A stretch of DNA of 51,642 bases from Nafulsella turpanensis ZLM-10 (lineage in GTDB: Bacteria > Bacteroidota > Bacteroidia > Cytophagales > Cyclobacteriaceae), in the NCBI RefSeq assembly GCF_000346615.1, contig NZ_ANNU01000042.1, positions 1 to 51,642 on the forward strand, in the 5' to 3' direction. Each line of letters begins with the position of its first letter. Position 1 is the stretch's first letter. Positions 43,490 to 51,642 of this stretch are shown piece by piece. The notes under the pieces were generated by a model. It was given only the letters and a program-made list of their open reading frames with translations. It did no database searches and was not told the DNA's origin. Position numbers and translations under genes: made by a program.

Positions 43490-43520
43490 CAAATGTAGCA
43501 AAGGATTTCATTTGCGCAAA
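43490..43520 (-). promoter_or_regulatory. Promoter of the tRNA-Val pair (TTTG-N19-TACATTTG)
   Basis: On the minus strand TTTG (43517-43520) and TACATTTG (43490-43497) are separated by 19 bases, matching the Bacteroidota consensus exactly. Transcription would begin about 20 bases before the first tRNA. Confidence 0.7.
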
Positions 43521-43632
43521 CACTATATTCAAAATAAATAAAAAAAATATAGTTGCTCCCGACGGCAAGGAGGAGCATTTTCATTCGTTAGACAAATACT
43601 CTCAAACCTTAAGTAATTAAAGGCGAAAACTT

Positions 43633-43640
43633 TATCTTTG
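43633..43640 (+). promoter_or_regulatory. -7 element TATCTTTG five bases before the AsmA-family start
   Basis: A perfect TAnnTTTG match ends at 43640; the start codon is at 43646. A -33 TTTG is not obvious. The transcript would be leaderless or nearly so. Confidence 0.45.
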
Positions 43641-43645
43641 CTCCC

Positions 43646-46150
43646 ATGGGGTTAAAGCGTATTTACCGTTTTTTTGTATCGCTGCTACTTGGGCTTATCC
43701 TGCTCGTTTTGGCAGCCTTTACCTTTGTGCATTTGTATCAGGATGAGATTGTTGCGCTCTTCATTCGCCAGGCCAACCAGTATATCAATACCCCTGTGCA
43801 GACAGATAAGGTTTCTGTTTCGCTTTTTACCAAGTTCCCCGATGCCGCCATTAGCCTTGAGAATGTAAGGATACAGGAAGGCTTTGCCGGCAGTGAAGAA
43901 TCCCTGGCAGTTGCCGACAGAATTTATTTTACCTTTAGCTTACTGGATCTCATTCACAAGGAATATAAAATCAGGGAAGTATATCTTGAAGATGCAGAAA
44001 TAAACCTTCGGGTGAGGGCAGATGGCTCAGTCAACTACGAAGTAATCAGCAATCAGAAGAAAGACTCCACCTCCATTAATAAGGGACTGGCTTTTGATAT
44101 TGAAGGGATCCGCCTCCTTAATGTAAAGGTAAATTACAGCGACCTCCGGAATGAACAGCTGCACCGGCTACTCGCAAAAAACGTAGAGGCAAGCCTGCAG
44201 ATAAAAGAACCCGTTTATACCATTGCACTGGCCGGTAAGCTCCACACCTATGAAATTAAAAGCAGCGATCGCCTCTTTTTCCAGGAGCAGGAAGTGGAGC
44301 TCGATACCCGCTTTACCTACCATACCGAATTGGAGCAACTCCGGTTCGAACCATCAAACTTATTAGTAGGCTCCTCTGCCTTTCAGCTTAAAGGAACAAT
44401 CAGCACGCTGGAGGATGTGTTGCTGGACCTCAGTATTGAAACGCCGCAAACAGATTTCCAGACCCTGGCTGCCATCCTGCCGGCAGAGTATACCAAAGAA
44501 ATACGGACCTACCGAAGTAAGGGTGAATTAAAGCTCATAGGCAAAGTACAGGGGACTTACAGCACCTCCTCCATGCCTGCCATTACCGTAGACTTCAGTG
44601 CCCGGGAAGCCTCCTTTTTCCACCCAGATTATGGACAGGCACTGGAAAGCATCACCCTAAATGGGCGCTATACCAATGGCGAATCCCGCAACAACCGCAG
44701 TTCCAGCCTCCAGATTGACCACCTCCAGGCAAGCCTCAACGATAAACCAATAAACGGTTCGCTCGTCCTTCGCAATTTCGACGACTACCACCTTACCTTT
44801 AAAACAAAATCTCAGCTGGACGCTACCTCTTTATTAACATTTTATCCCCTGGAAAATGTACAGGAAGCCGGAGGAATGATCGATATAGACATTAGTTTCG
44901 CTGGTCGCCTCAAGGACCTGGAAAAGGCTGGCAGTATGCAAAAGGTTAAAGCCGAAGGAGAAATTATGGTCCGGGATCTTAATTTTAAGTTAACGAACAC
45001 TTCTTACCCTGTCCGGAATTTAAACGGCAGCCTTATTTTCAATAATAATGACCTGGCGCTGAGCGACCTCAGCGGTTATGCAGGCAAAAGTTCCTTTGTT
45101 ATCAACGGGCTCTTCAAAAATATTTTCTCCTATCTCCTGCTCGATAATCAACCCCTTACCATAGAAGCTGATCTGCAGTCAGATAATCTCGATCTCGATG
45201 AGCTGCTTACGGATGCTCAGGCAGAAGATACGGCTACTGCAAATGAAGGAGATCATTTTTATGCTTTTGACATCCGCCCGAACACCAACTTGTATTTTAA
45301 CTGTAAGGTGGCCAGGCTAAAATTCGACCGCTTTAAAGCCAAAAATGTATCCGGAGAGTTAAGGGTAGCGAATGGGGTAGCAAGAGCTAAAAATGTACGC
45401 CTCGAGGCTTCCGGCGGCAGCATGGCTATTAACGGCCAGGTAGATGCCCGTAAAGATGACCTGCTGGACGTGAAAGTAGAGGCCCGCTTCAATAACATAT
45501 ATGTTGACAGTACCTTCTGGATCTTTAGGAATTTTAACCAGAACTTCCTCACTCACCATAACTTAAAAGGCAGGGTTACGGCCAATGTTTCTTCCACTAT
45601 GGCCTTCGATAAGAAGTTGCGGTTTAAATACGACCAGCTCCTTGTAAATGCTAACGCAAGTATTGTAGACGGACAGTTAAGAGAGTTTGAGCCTATGCAA
45701 AATCTGTCGACTTTTATTAAGGAAGACCGCCTGGCCGATATAAGCTTTTCTGAAATTACGAGCAATATCCAGGTTCGTAACCAGACCATTTACTTACCTG
45801 AGACCATTATCCGCTCCGACATTAGTGCAGTTACTATAAGGGGCGACCACACCTTCGATCAGCACATCGATTACCATGTTAAAGTGCCTGTTCAGACCCT
45901 TTTAACAGGGAAAAGGAGAGAAATGCCTGCTTCCGCCATGAGCCAGGAAGGGAACGGGATGCACCTCTTTCTGCACATAAAAGGAACAACCGACGATTAT
46001 ACCATTGCCTATGATGCCAATGCGGTAAAAAAAGAGATTGTAAAGGATATCCGGCAGGAAGGAAAAGAGCTAAAAGAAGCCATTCAGAATAAAACAGCCC
46101 GTACTCGTGAAGCAGTGGTGCCAGACGAAGAAGAATACTTCGACTGGTAA
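43646..46150 (+). CDS. AsmA-family outer-membrane biogenesis protein
   Basis: An 834-residue envelope protein anchored by one N-terminal helix (FFVSLLLGLILLVLAAFTFV, residues 9-28). The AsmA-like N-terminal part follows (NTPVQTDKVSVSLFTKFPDAAISLENVRI, in parts VSVSLFTKFPDAAISLENV), then long beta-rich repeats, and an AsmA-like C-terminal region (VRNQTIYLPETIIRSDISAVTIRGDHTFD, quoted as IYLPETIIRSDISAV and HIDYHVKVPV). Proteins of this group are thought to bridge the periplasm and move phospholipids to the outer membrane. It is preceded by a -7 element almost touching the start codon. Confidence 0.85.
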   Translation: MGLKRIYRFFVSLLLGLILLVLAAFTFVHLYQDEIVALFIRQANQYINTPVQTDKVSVSLFTKFPDAAISLENVRIQEGFAGSEESLAVADRIYFTFSLLDLIHKEYKIREVYLEDAEINLRVRADGSVNYEVISNQKKDSTSINKGLAFDIEGIRLLNVKVNYSDLRNEQLHRLLAKNVEASLQIKEPVYTIALAGKLHTYEIKSSDRLFFQEQEVELDTRFTYHTELEQLRFEPSNLLVGSSAFQLKGTISTLEDVLLDLSIETPQTDFQTLAAILPAEYTKEIRTYRSKGELKLIGKVQGTYSTSSMPAITVDFSAREASFFHPDYGQALESITLNGRYTNGESRNNRSSSLQIDHLQASLNDKPINGSLVLRNFDDYHLTFKTKSQLDATSLLTFYPLENVQEAGGMIDIDISFAGRLKDLEKAGSMQKVKAEGEIMVRDLNFKLTNTSYPVRNLNGSLIFNNNDLALSDLSGYAGKSSFVINGLFKNIFSYLLLDNQPLTIEADLQSDNLDLDELLTDAQAEDTATANEGDHFYAFDIRPNTNLYFNCKVARLKFDRFKAKNVSGELRVANGVARAKNVRLEASGGSMAINGQVDARKDDLLDVKVEARFNNIYVDSTFWIFRNFNQNFLTHHNLKGRVTANVSSTMAFDKKLRFKYDQLLVNANASIVDGQLREFEPMQNLSTFIKEDRLADISFSEITSNIQVRNQTIYLPETIIRSDISAVTIRGDHTFDQHIDYHVKVPVQTLLTGKRREMPASAMSQEGNGMHLFLHIKGTTDDYTIAYDANAVKKEIVKDIRQEGKELKEAIQNKTARTREAVVPDEEEYFDW

Positions 46151-46241
46151 CATTTTCGTTGGTAAAAAGTTATTTTTTTTTAACTGTAACCTTGTTCTGC
46201 TTTTCGAGGTAGAATAGATACTACTTTTTTAACTATCGAAC

Positions 46242-48587
46242 ATGGCGGGCGGAAATAGATTGTTTCTTATTTTTTTAGGAATCCTGATTGCTATCCCTGC
46301 CCTGTCTGTAGCTCAACAGGTTTCAATTAATGGCTTTGTGAAAGATGCTAACAGCGGGGAGGTATTACCAGGTGCGAATATATTTGTGCTGGCAACAAAT
46401 AAAGGCACCGTAAGTAATTTAGAGGGGCAATACGAGCTGAAGGTACCTAAAGGAAAGTCAACGCGTTTGCGCGTTTCCTATATGGGGTATAGCCCCCGTT
46501 ATGTAGATCTGCTTTGCTGGCGCGACACCAGCCTCCACATTCAACTCAGTCCCATTCAGCAACAGCTTCAGGAAATTGTAGTAGAAGCCAGTACGGCAGC
46601 CAATCGCTTTAGCAGCGGCCTTATGAACGTATCTTATCTTTCTCCGGAGGATATTCAATCGACAGTAGGCTTTTTAGGTGAATCGGACGTCATAAAAGTA
46701 CTTCAGCTAAAACCGGGTATCCAAAGCGGCAGTGAAGGGAGCAATGGCTTTTTTGTAAGAGGAGGCCAGGCCGACCAGAACCTGATTCTGCTCGATGGCG
46801 CCCCGGTATACAACCCCTCCCACCTGTTTGGCATGTTCAGCCTTTTCAGCAGCGATGCCATTGAAGATGTTAAGCTTTATAAAGGCGGATTCCCCGCCCG
46901 TTTCGGTGGCCGTATTGCTTCTGTAATGGATATCGATATCCGCCCGGGCAATAAACAGGAGTTAAAAGTGAAGGGAGGCACCGGTCTTATCAGCTCTCGC
47001 CTCACCATAGAAGGGCCCCTGCTCAAAAATAAAGTATCCTGGCTGTTTTCTGCCCGCCGCACCTATTTCGACCTCATTACCAGCAAAATCAACGAAGCCC
47101 ATGCAGGAGAAGTAGGTTACCAACCTATTCCAGATTATTTTTTTTATGATCTGAACGGGAAAATCCATGCCCAACTGGGTCCAAAAGACCAGCTTTCTTT
47201 AACGGCTTACACCGGTAATGATCGCTTCGACTTCAGAACGGACAGGCTTGGCTTTAAATTTCTTTGGGGCAACAGGGTGGGTTCTTTACAGTGGAAGCAT
47301 GCTTATAATGAAAAGCTCTTCCACAACCTGCAGGCCACCTACTCCAGCTATCAGTACAGAGTCCGTAACACCTATTACGACTTCGATCGGACCATGGGCT
47401 CAGGCATTAACGACCTTAACCTGAAAAGCAGCTTCGAATATCTCCTCAGCGATAGCCATACTCTTACTTTTGGCCTCCAGTATACTCATCACACATTCGA
47501 TGTGCTCCGGGTGCAGGCAGAAGATCCTGAAGCTGCACTACAATTTAGGGGAGGCAAAAAAGATCAGGTACTGGCTCATGAGGCAGGGATATTTGTTTCA
47601 GATACCTGGAAAATCACCGATCGATGGACAGTAGATGCCGGCCTCCGCTTATCAGCTTTTGAAGTACCGGAGTACCTGAAGAAAAATGAGGAAAAAGCCG
47701 GAGAGCGGCACTATGGTATAGAGCCAAGGTTCAGCACCCGCTTTCAGGCAAGTGAACAACTGGCACTTAAAGCCAGCTACAGTAAAGCCAATCAGTATGT
47801 TCACCTGGTAAGTAGCTCAGGAGCTTCCCTTCCCAGCAACTTCTGGTACCCTTCCAACAAACAAATTCTTCCACAAATCGCTGAGCAGTATGCTGTAGGG
47901 AGTGACCTGTTACTTGGTCAAGGCTCCTACCTCCTTAGTAATGAAATTTATTATCGCCCTATGCAAAACCAAATCGATTTCCGCGATGGCGCAGAATTAG
48001 GAAGTCCCAACGCAATGGAAGATCTGGTTTTCGGCAAAGGCTGGGCGTATGGGAATGAATTTTACATCGAGAAAAAGAAAGGAAAGACTAGCGGGTGGAT
48101 CGGCTATACGATTTCATGGTCCAACCGGCAGTTCGAAGATATAAACGGAGGCAGGGCTTTCCCCTCTTCGCACGACCGCAGGCATGATTTTACAGTGGTT
48201 CTAAGCCAGGAACTGAGCCGGCGCCTTTCCTTCAATGCCAACTGGATTTACTGCACCGGCAATGTAACCACCCTCCCTGAAGCCCGCGTGCTGCTGCAGG
48301 ACCAGAATGGATCTAATCCTACCATTGTACCTGTCTATTCCGAGCGCAACTCTTACCGGCTTGACAGTTACCACCGCCTTGACATGGGACTTGTATACCA
48401 GCTGCAGCCCAGCTGGGGAGAGGCCGATATACGGATGGGAATATACAATGTATACAACAGGCGCAATCCGTATTTTATTTATTTTGAAGAGGAAGATACA
48501 GAGGCGGGTGAAGGAATTAATTTCGCCGCCAAACAATTATCGCTCTTTCCCATTCTTCCTTCCATCAGCTTTAACTATAGTTTTTAA
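46242..48587 (+). CDS. TonB-dependent receptor with CarboxypepD_reg-like domain
   Basis: A 781-residue outer-membrane receptor. The signal peptide is residues 1-24 (ends LSVAQQ). A carboxypeptidase-regulatory-like beta domain occupies about 27-108 (FVKDANSGEVLPGANIFV, TVSNLEGQYELKVPKG). The plug domain follows (about 115-225; VIKVLQLKPGIQSGSEGSNG, GGQADQNLILLDGAPVYN). The rest is the beta-barrel, ending in SISFNYSF with a terminal aromatic residue as expected for outer-membrane insertion. No SusD-like partner is present, so it is not a SusC/D pair. Instead a DUF4249 lipoprotein follows seven bases later. The ligand is unknown. Confidence 0.92.
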   Translation: MAGGNRLFLIFLGILIAIPALSVAQQVSINGFVKDANSGEVLPGANIFVLATNKGTVSNLEGQYELKVPKGKSTRLRVSYMGYSPRYVDLLCWRDTSLHIQLSPIQQQLQEIVVEASTAANRFSSGLMNVSYLSPEDIQSTVGFLGESDVIKVLQLKPGIQSGSEGSNGFFVRGGQADQNLILLDGAPVYNPSHLFGMFSLFSSDAIEDVKLYKGGFPARFGGRIASVMDIDIRPGNKQELKVKGGTGLISSRLTIEGPLLKNKVSWLFSARRTYFDLITSKINEAHAGEVGYQPIPDYFFYDLNGKIHAQLGPKDQLSLTAYTGNDRFDFRTDRLGFKFLWGNRVGSLQWKHAYNEKLFHNLQATYSSYQYRVRNTYYDFDRTMGSGINDLNLKSSFEYLLSDSHTLTFGLQYTHHTFDVLRVQAEDPEAALQFRGGKKDQVLAHEAGIFVSDTWKITDRWTVDAGLRLSAFEVPEYLKKNEEKAGERHYGIEPRFSTRFQASEQLALKASYSKANQYVHLVSSSGASLPSNFWYPSNKQILPQIAEQYAVGSDLLLGQGSYLLSNEIYYRPMQNQIDFRDGAELGSPNAMEDLVFGKGWAYGNEFYIEKKKGKTSGWIGYTISWSNRQFEDINGGRAFPSSHDRRHDFTVVLSQELSRRLSFNANWIYCTGNVTTLPEARVLLQDQNGSNPTIVPVYSERNSYRLDSYHRLDMGLVYQLQPSWGEADIRMGIYNVYNRRNPYFIYFEEEDTEAGEGINFAAKQLSLFPILPSISFNYSF

Positions 48588-48593
48588 TTTAAT

Positions 48594-49406
48594 ATGCTCA
48601 ATAACTACTCTCCATACCGGCTCCTATTGTTACTCCTCCCTTTTACCTTTTTCGCCTGCGAAATGAAACAGGATGTAGAGCTAGACCTTCCTGCAGCGGA
48701 ACAGCAGTTGATTGTGGAGTGTTACCTCGAGCCCGGGGGCCAGTATAAGGCCCTGGTCACCAAGAGTCTTAGCTTTTTTGAGTCGACTCAGCTCGAAGGA
48801 GTTGACACTGCTCAAATAGTTATTTCGAGCGGCGATAAAGAAATTAAACTACAGAACCTCCGGCATGCAGATACCCTCAATAAAAAGGTGTATAATTATT
48901 GGCATCCGAAGGAGGTTAAGTATGAGGAAGGAAAGGAGTACCAAATTAGTATTTCCTTTGATAATGAAATTAAAGTAAGTGGAAAAACCCGCTTTTTACC
49001 CATAGCCCCTATACTAAAAGTCTATCCTGAACTAAGAACTGATACAACCGCAGCTTTATTTGTAGAGATTGAAGACAATCCAAGGGAGGAAAATTATTAC
49101 CGGGTAGTCATAAAATCCCCTAATCCACAAATCCCCCCCACTTATGATAAGGTTTGGGCGGATGATAATAGTAATCGAAAGTTTACGGTCAAAACTCCTG
49201 TTATATTTAAAATGGGATGGAAAGTAGCCGTAAATGTTTACCACATCGATAAGAAGTACTACAACTTCCTAAAATCAAGTCAGCAGGCGAGGGACGCCAA
49301 CTATAATCCCTTTATGCAGCCTGCCACCATCGAATCGACACTTGATGGCGCCACCGGTGTATTTACAGCTATTAGCCTCAGCAGCGATACCGTGGTAATA
49401 GAGTAA
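48594..49406 (+). CDS. DUF4249-family lipoprotein
   Basis: A 270-residue surface or periplasmic lipoprotein. The lipobox is FFAC (Cys22). The DUF4249 beginning is visible (LIVECYLEPGGQYKALVTKSLSF) with later family features (YRVVIKSPNPQIP; FTVKTPVIFKMG). The function is unknown, but genes of this family very often follow a TonB-dependent receptor, as here after seven bases, so it is probably an accessory lipoprotein of that receptor. It converges with the DUF2461 gene after 26 bases. Confidence 0.85.
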   Translation: MLNNYSPYRLLLLLLPFTFFACEMKQDVELDLPAAEQQLIVECYLEPGGQYKALVTKSLSFFESTQLEGVDTAQIVISSGDKEIKLQNLRHADTLNKKVYNYWHPKEVKYEEGKEYQISISFDNEIKVSGKTRFLPIAPILKVYPELRTDTTAALFVEIEDNPREENYYRVVIKSPNPQIPPTYDKVWADDNSNRKFTVKTPVIFKMGWKVAVNVYHIDKKYYNFLKSSQQARDANYNPFMQPATIESTLDGATGVFTAISLSSDTVVIE

Positions 49407-49432
49407 GTAAAGGGTCTACCTTACTTGCACTC

Positions 49433-50095
49433 TCAGGAAGCAGCAATGTTTAAAAACTCATTAAAAGGCTGAGCCGCCTTAAAAGTCTCCACTACTTCAT
49501 GGGTAAGGATATCACTTTTTACTTCCTCGTCGCTCAACTTGCGGATGGCCAAATAGCTCTTGAGCTTTAGAAACTCAATATTAGGATGGTCGACAGGGTA
49601 GCCCTTAGGCGCCCTGCTGAGCTTCTCCCCCTGAATACTGCCAAAATACTGCTGAAATCTTTTTTCAGTAATAATTTCTTTTAACTCACCGGCATTATAG
49701 TCGATTTCCTGCCGAACCTTTTTTAGCTGTTCGCCCGGAGGCTGGTGTAATCCGGTGGCAAGCATACTTTCATTTCCCGGCTGCAGGTGCAGATAATACA
49801 CCGCCTCCAGCGTTTTACGACCTCCCACGGCCATTACGGCCGAAAACCAGGTTTTATAAGGGGCTTTGTCGGCACTAAAACGAATATCGCGATGAAGCCT
49901 GAAAATACAGTCTTTAGCTTCCACCCCTTCCAGGGAAGGATCAAAAGGTTTTAGTTCTTCCAGGATGGCGGCAACAAGCAACGTAAACTGCTCGCGCGCC
50001 TGCAGGTATTGCTGCTTGTTAGCTTCCATCCAGTCTTTCTGGTTATTCTCCCTGAGGGCAGAGAGGAAATCAAGTATCTGAGTGGTATCTGCCAT
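49433..50095 (-). CDS. DUF2461-family protein
   Basis: A 220-residue soluble protein of DUF2461. Characteristic segments are LDFLSALRENNQKDWMEANK, CIFRLHRDIRFSADKAPYKTWFSAV (as FRLHRDIRFSADKAPYKTW), YYLHLQPGNESMLATGLHQP, and PKGYPVDHPNIEFLKLKSY near the end. The function is unknown; the conserved RxHRDIRFSxDKxPYK core suggests an enzyme with a basic pocket. Its start codon is five bases downstream of the murF stop, so it is in one operon with murF. Confidence 0.88.
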   Translation of the reverse strand: MADTTQILDFLSALRENNQKDWMEANKQQYLQAREQFTLLVAAILEELKPFDPSLEGVEAKDCIFRLHRDIRFSADKAPYKTWFSAVMAVGGRKTLEAVYYLHLQPGNESMLATGLHQPPGEQLKKVRQEIDYNAGELKEIITEKRFQQYFGSIQGEKLSRAPKGYPVDHPNIEFLKLKSYLAIRKLSDEEVKSDILTHEVVETFKAAQPFNEFLNIAAS

Positions 50096-50100
50096 AAGGC

Positions 50101-51396
50101 TTACAAATAGTTAACAACCTCTTCCAGTCCCATGCTGCGGGAGCCTTTAACCAGAAAAGTAGTATCGGTAAACTTCTTGGACTTCAGGTAGTTCAGTAGC
50201 ATCTCCCTGCTTTCGAAGTGGATAGCATTTGGATTATTATCCATTACCTCAATTATACTGAGGCCACACAACAAAATGCGGTCGAAATGATAACGTGCTA
50301 ACAGGCGCCCAAGCTCGTGATGCTCCTTAATAGTATCGCTACCCAACTCTTTCATGTCACCAAGAATAACCACTTTCTTTGGCCGCTTTAAGGCCGCAAA
50401 ATTCTCGATAGCGGCCTTCATTGAGGTAGGATTTGCATTGTAGGCATCCAGTATGATGTAATTACCATTTTCATGCTCAATCAGCTGAGAACGGTTATTA
50501 CTCGGGCTGTAGCCTGCTACCGCTTCGTTGGCTTTTTTAGTATCTACTTCAAAATACTTTCCGATACAAAGGGCAGCCGCTATATTTTCGAAATTATAAA
50601 TACCCATTAGTCGGGTAGTAATTTTTTCTCCATTCTCTGCTTTCAGCTCAACAAAAGGATCGGCAGTAATCAGCTCACAATGGTAGTAATCTTCTTTGGC
50701 AGGATAATATATGGGGTCCTGAAAGCGCTTGCCCATATTCTCCAGCAGCTCATTACGGGAATTTACAAAGGCTGTACCCTTATGCTCAAGCAAAAACTGG
50801 TACAACTCACTTTTGGTCCTGATTACACCGTCGAAGCCTCCAAAACCCTCCAGGTGGGCCTTTCCTATGTTCGTAATGAGTCCATGAGTCGGTTCGGCAA
50901 TTTCGCAAAGCTCCTGAATATCCTTCAGCTTATTCGCCCCCATCTCCACCACCATTATTTCAGTATCGGCCGGGGCATTTAACAGGGTCAGGGGCACCCC
51001 TATGTGGTTATTAAGATTGCCCTTTGTTGCCCAGCACCGATATTTCTGCTGCAGCACGGCAGCAATGAGTTCCTTGGTGGTGGTTTTACCGTTACTTCCT
51101 GTAATACCTATTACCGGAATATTCTGCTGGCGGCGGTGGTGATTTGCCAGGAGCTGCAGGGCATTCAGGCTGTCCTCGACCAGTAGAAATCGCTCATCCT
51201 TCTGGTATTTTTCATCACTGATAATGGCATATCGGGCGCCTTTCCGCACAGCCTCTTCTGCAAAAGCATTGGCATCGAAGTTTGGCCCTTTCAGCGCCAC
51301 AAACAGGCATCCTTCGGGTAAATTGCGGGTATCGGTACTTACACCTTTGCAATCTTTATATTTCTCGTATAGTGCTTCTAATTCTTTCTGATTCAT
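50101..51396 (-). CDS. murF: UDP-N-acetylmuramoyl-tripeptide--D-alanyl-D-alanine ligase
   Basis: A 431-residue peptidoglycan-precursor ligase (adds D-Ala-D-Ala to UDP-MurNAc-tripeptide with ATP), cytoplasmic. The N-terminal substrate domain (1-90) has TDTRNLPEGCLFVALKG. The ATP-binding GITGSNGKTTT is at 97-107. The Mur middle domain has NLNNHIGVPLTLL and VEMGANKLKDI. The C-terminal domain has ILDAYNANPTSMKAAIENF (DAYNANP is a family motif) and VILGDMKELG. The length is slightly below the usual 450 residues. The downstream DUF2461 gene is cotranscribed. Confidence 0.95.
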   Translation of the reverse strand: MNQKELEALYEKYKDCKGVSTDTRNLPEGCLFVALKGPNFDANAFAEEAVRKGARYAIISDEKYQKDERFLLVEDSLNALQLLANHHRRQQNIPVIGITGSNGKTTTKELIAAVLQQKYRCWATKGNLNNHIGVPLTLLNAPADTEIMVVEMGANKLKDIQELCEIAEPTHGLITNIGKAHLEGFGGFDGVIRTKSELYQFLLEHKGTAFVNSRNELLENMGKRFQDPIYYPAKEDYYHCELITADPFVELKAENGEKITTRLMGIYNFENIAAALCIGKYFEVDTKKANEAVAGYSPSNNRSQLIEHENGNYIILDAYNANPTSMKAAIENFAALKRPKKVVILGDMKELGSDTIKEHHELGRLLARYHFDRILLCGLSIIEVMDNNPNAIHFESREMLLNYLKSKKFTDTTFLVKGSRSMGLEEVVNYL

Positions 51397-51493
51397 GACA
51401 ATTTATTCCTTCCTGTGTTAAGGTAAGACAGTACACCGTCTTTGCTTCTTTTTCGTTATATTGTTAACACATTTACGGCTATAAGTTATAAAC

Positions 51494-51642
51494 ATGCAGC
51501 TGCACTTAAAAAAAACTACAGGCATATTCCTTATTTTTTTTCTTTTCTTCTCCACAAAGCTGCTGGCACAGTTTACACCTGCCACTAATATATCCTTAAG
51601 TCGTAACGGGCAAAGCCTCTCCATGCCCTGGGGCGGCGGCCT
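51494..51642 (+). CDS. Secreted protein, N-terminal fragment (truncated by window edge)
   Basis: ATG at 51494 opens a frame that stays open for 49 codons to the window end. It starts MQLHLKKTTGIFLIFFLFFS, a signal peptide with likely cleavage after KLLA, and goes on QFTPATNISLSRNGQ, then SLSMPWGGG. The mature beginning (LSRNGQSLSMPWGGGL) resembles the N-terminus of T9SS-secreted VCBS/FG-GAP-repeat proteins of Cytophagales, but this is recalled, not verified. It is divergent from murF across 97 bases. The minus-strand frame over the same bases is a shadow. Confidence 0.75.
   Translation, partial: MQLHLKKTTGIFLIFFLFFSTKLLAQFTPATNISLSRNGQSLSMPWGGG

Overview
The window is a housekeeping-rich chromosomal segment of a Bacteroidota bacterium, most likely a member of the Cytophagales. 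The evidence is: a Por-type (T9SS) C-terminal sorting domain on a secreted protein; a TonB-dependent receptor with a carboxypeptidase-regulatory-like N-domain followed by a DUF4249 lipoprotein; a propeller-type (Reg_prop/Y_Y_Y) sensor kinase; an isolated atpD-atpC pair with a short epsilon subunit; DUF2461 and DUF6787-type proteins; and several promoters of the Bacteroidota form TTTG-N19-21-TAnnTTTG. No phage, integrase, transposase, CRISPR array or rRNA was seen, and the region looks like stable chromosome.

Layout. Bases 1-1312 hold the C-terminal end of a modular secreted adhesin/enzyme-like protein whose modules repeat with a 924-bp period. Bases 1435-3740 hold a cation-efflux (CDF) transporter facing an Hsp40 (CbpA-type) gene that is translationally coupled to a DinD/BRO-N-like small protein. 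A 580-bp AT-rich spacer then precedes a 1212-residue membrane sensor histidine kinase (4321-7959). From 8183 to 13330 lie a 49-residue hydrophilic protein, a FemAB/GNAT-like protein, YccF, an MscS channel, an alkyltransferase-like protein (ATL) and a sodium:solute symporter. Bases 13399-18606 hold clpS, recR, a class I aminotransferase, a heptose-7-phosphate kinase-type PfkB protein and TrkH; the last three are packed end to end. TrkH abuts, tail to tail, an SLC13-type permease carrying RCK_C domains (18603-20399). Rrf2 and MarR regulators, hemE, a thioredoxin-NHL protein and L-serine dehydratase follow up to 25534.

Bases 25749-27790 (minus strand) form a upp / Ca-Na antiporter / small membrane protein operon. 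The plus strand then carries an M42-type peptidase, hpt, adk, obgE, grpE, dnaJ, an ABC exporter pair, a TPR protein, a second histidine kinase and atpD-atpC (27987-40667). The minus strand carries a LysM protein, a DUF6787-like membrane protein, a RluA-type pseudouridine synthase, a small lipoprotein and two identical tRNA-Val(TAC) genes with their own promoter and terminator (40825-43520). The window ends with an AsmA-family protein, the TonB receptor/DUF4249 pair, DUF2461, murF and the first 49 codons of a secreted protein that runs off the right edge.

The best candidates for something unusual are: the CbpA-type Hsp40 coupled to a DinD-like partner where CbpM would be expected; a DnaJ that keeps only two of the four CxxCxGxG zinc motifs; TrkH with a long extra N-terminal membrane region; promoters whose -7 element ends only 4-5 bases before the start codon, suggesting leaderless mRNAs; an obgE promoter interlocked with the adk terminator; and recurring GA-rich/CA-rich, partly palindromic tracts in several intergenic spacers. 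All functional calls come from reading the sequence without a database search.
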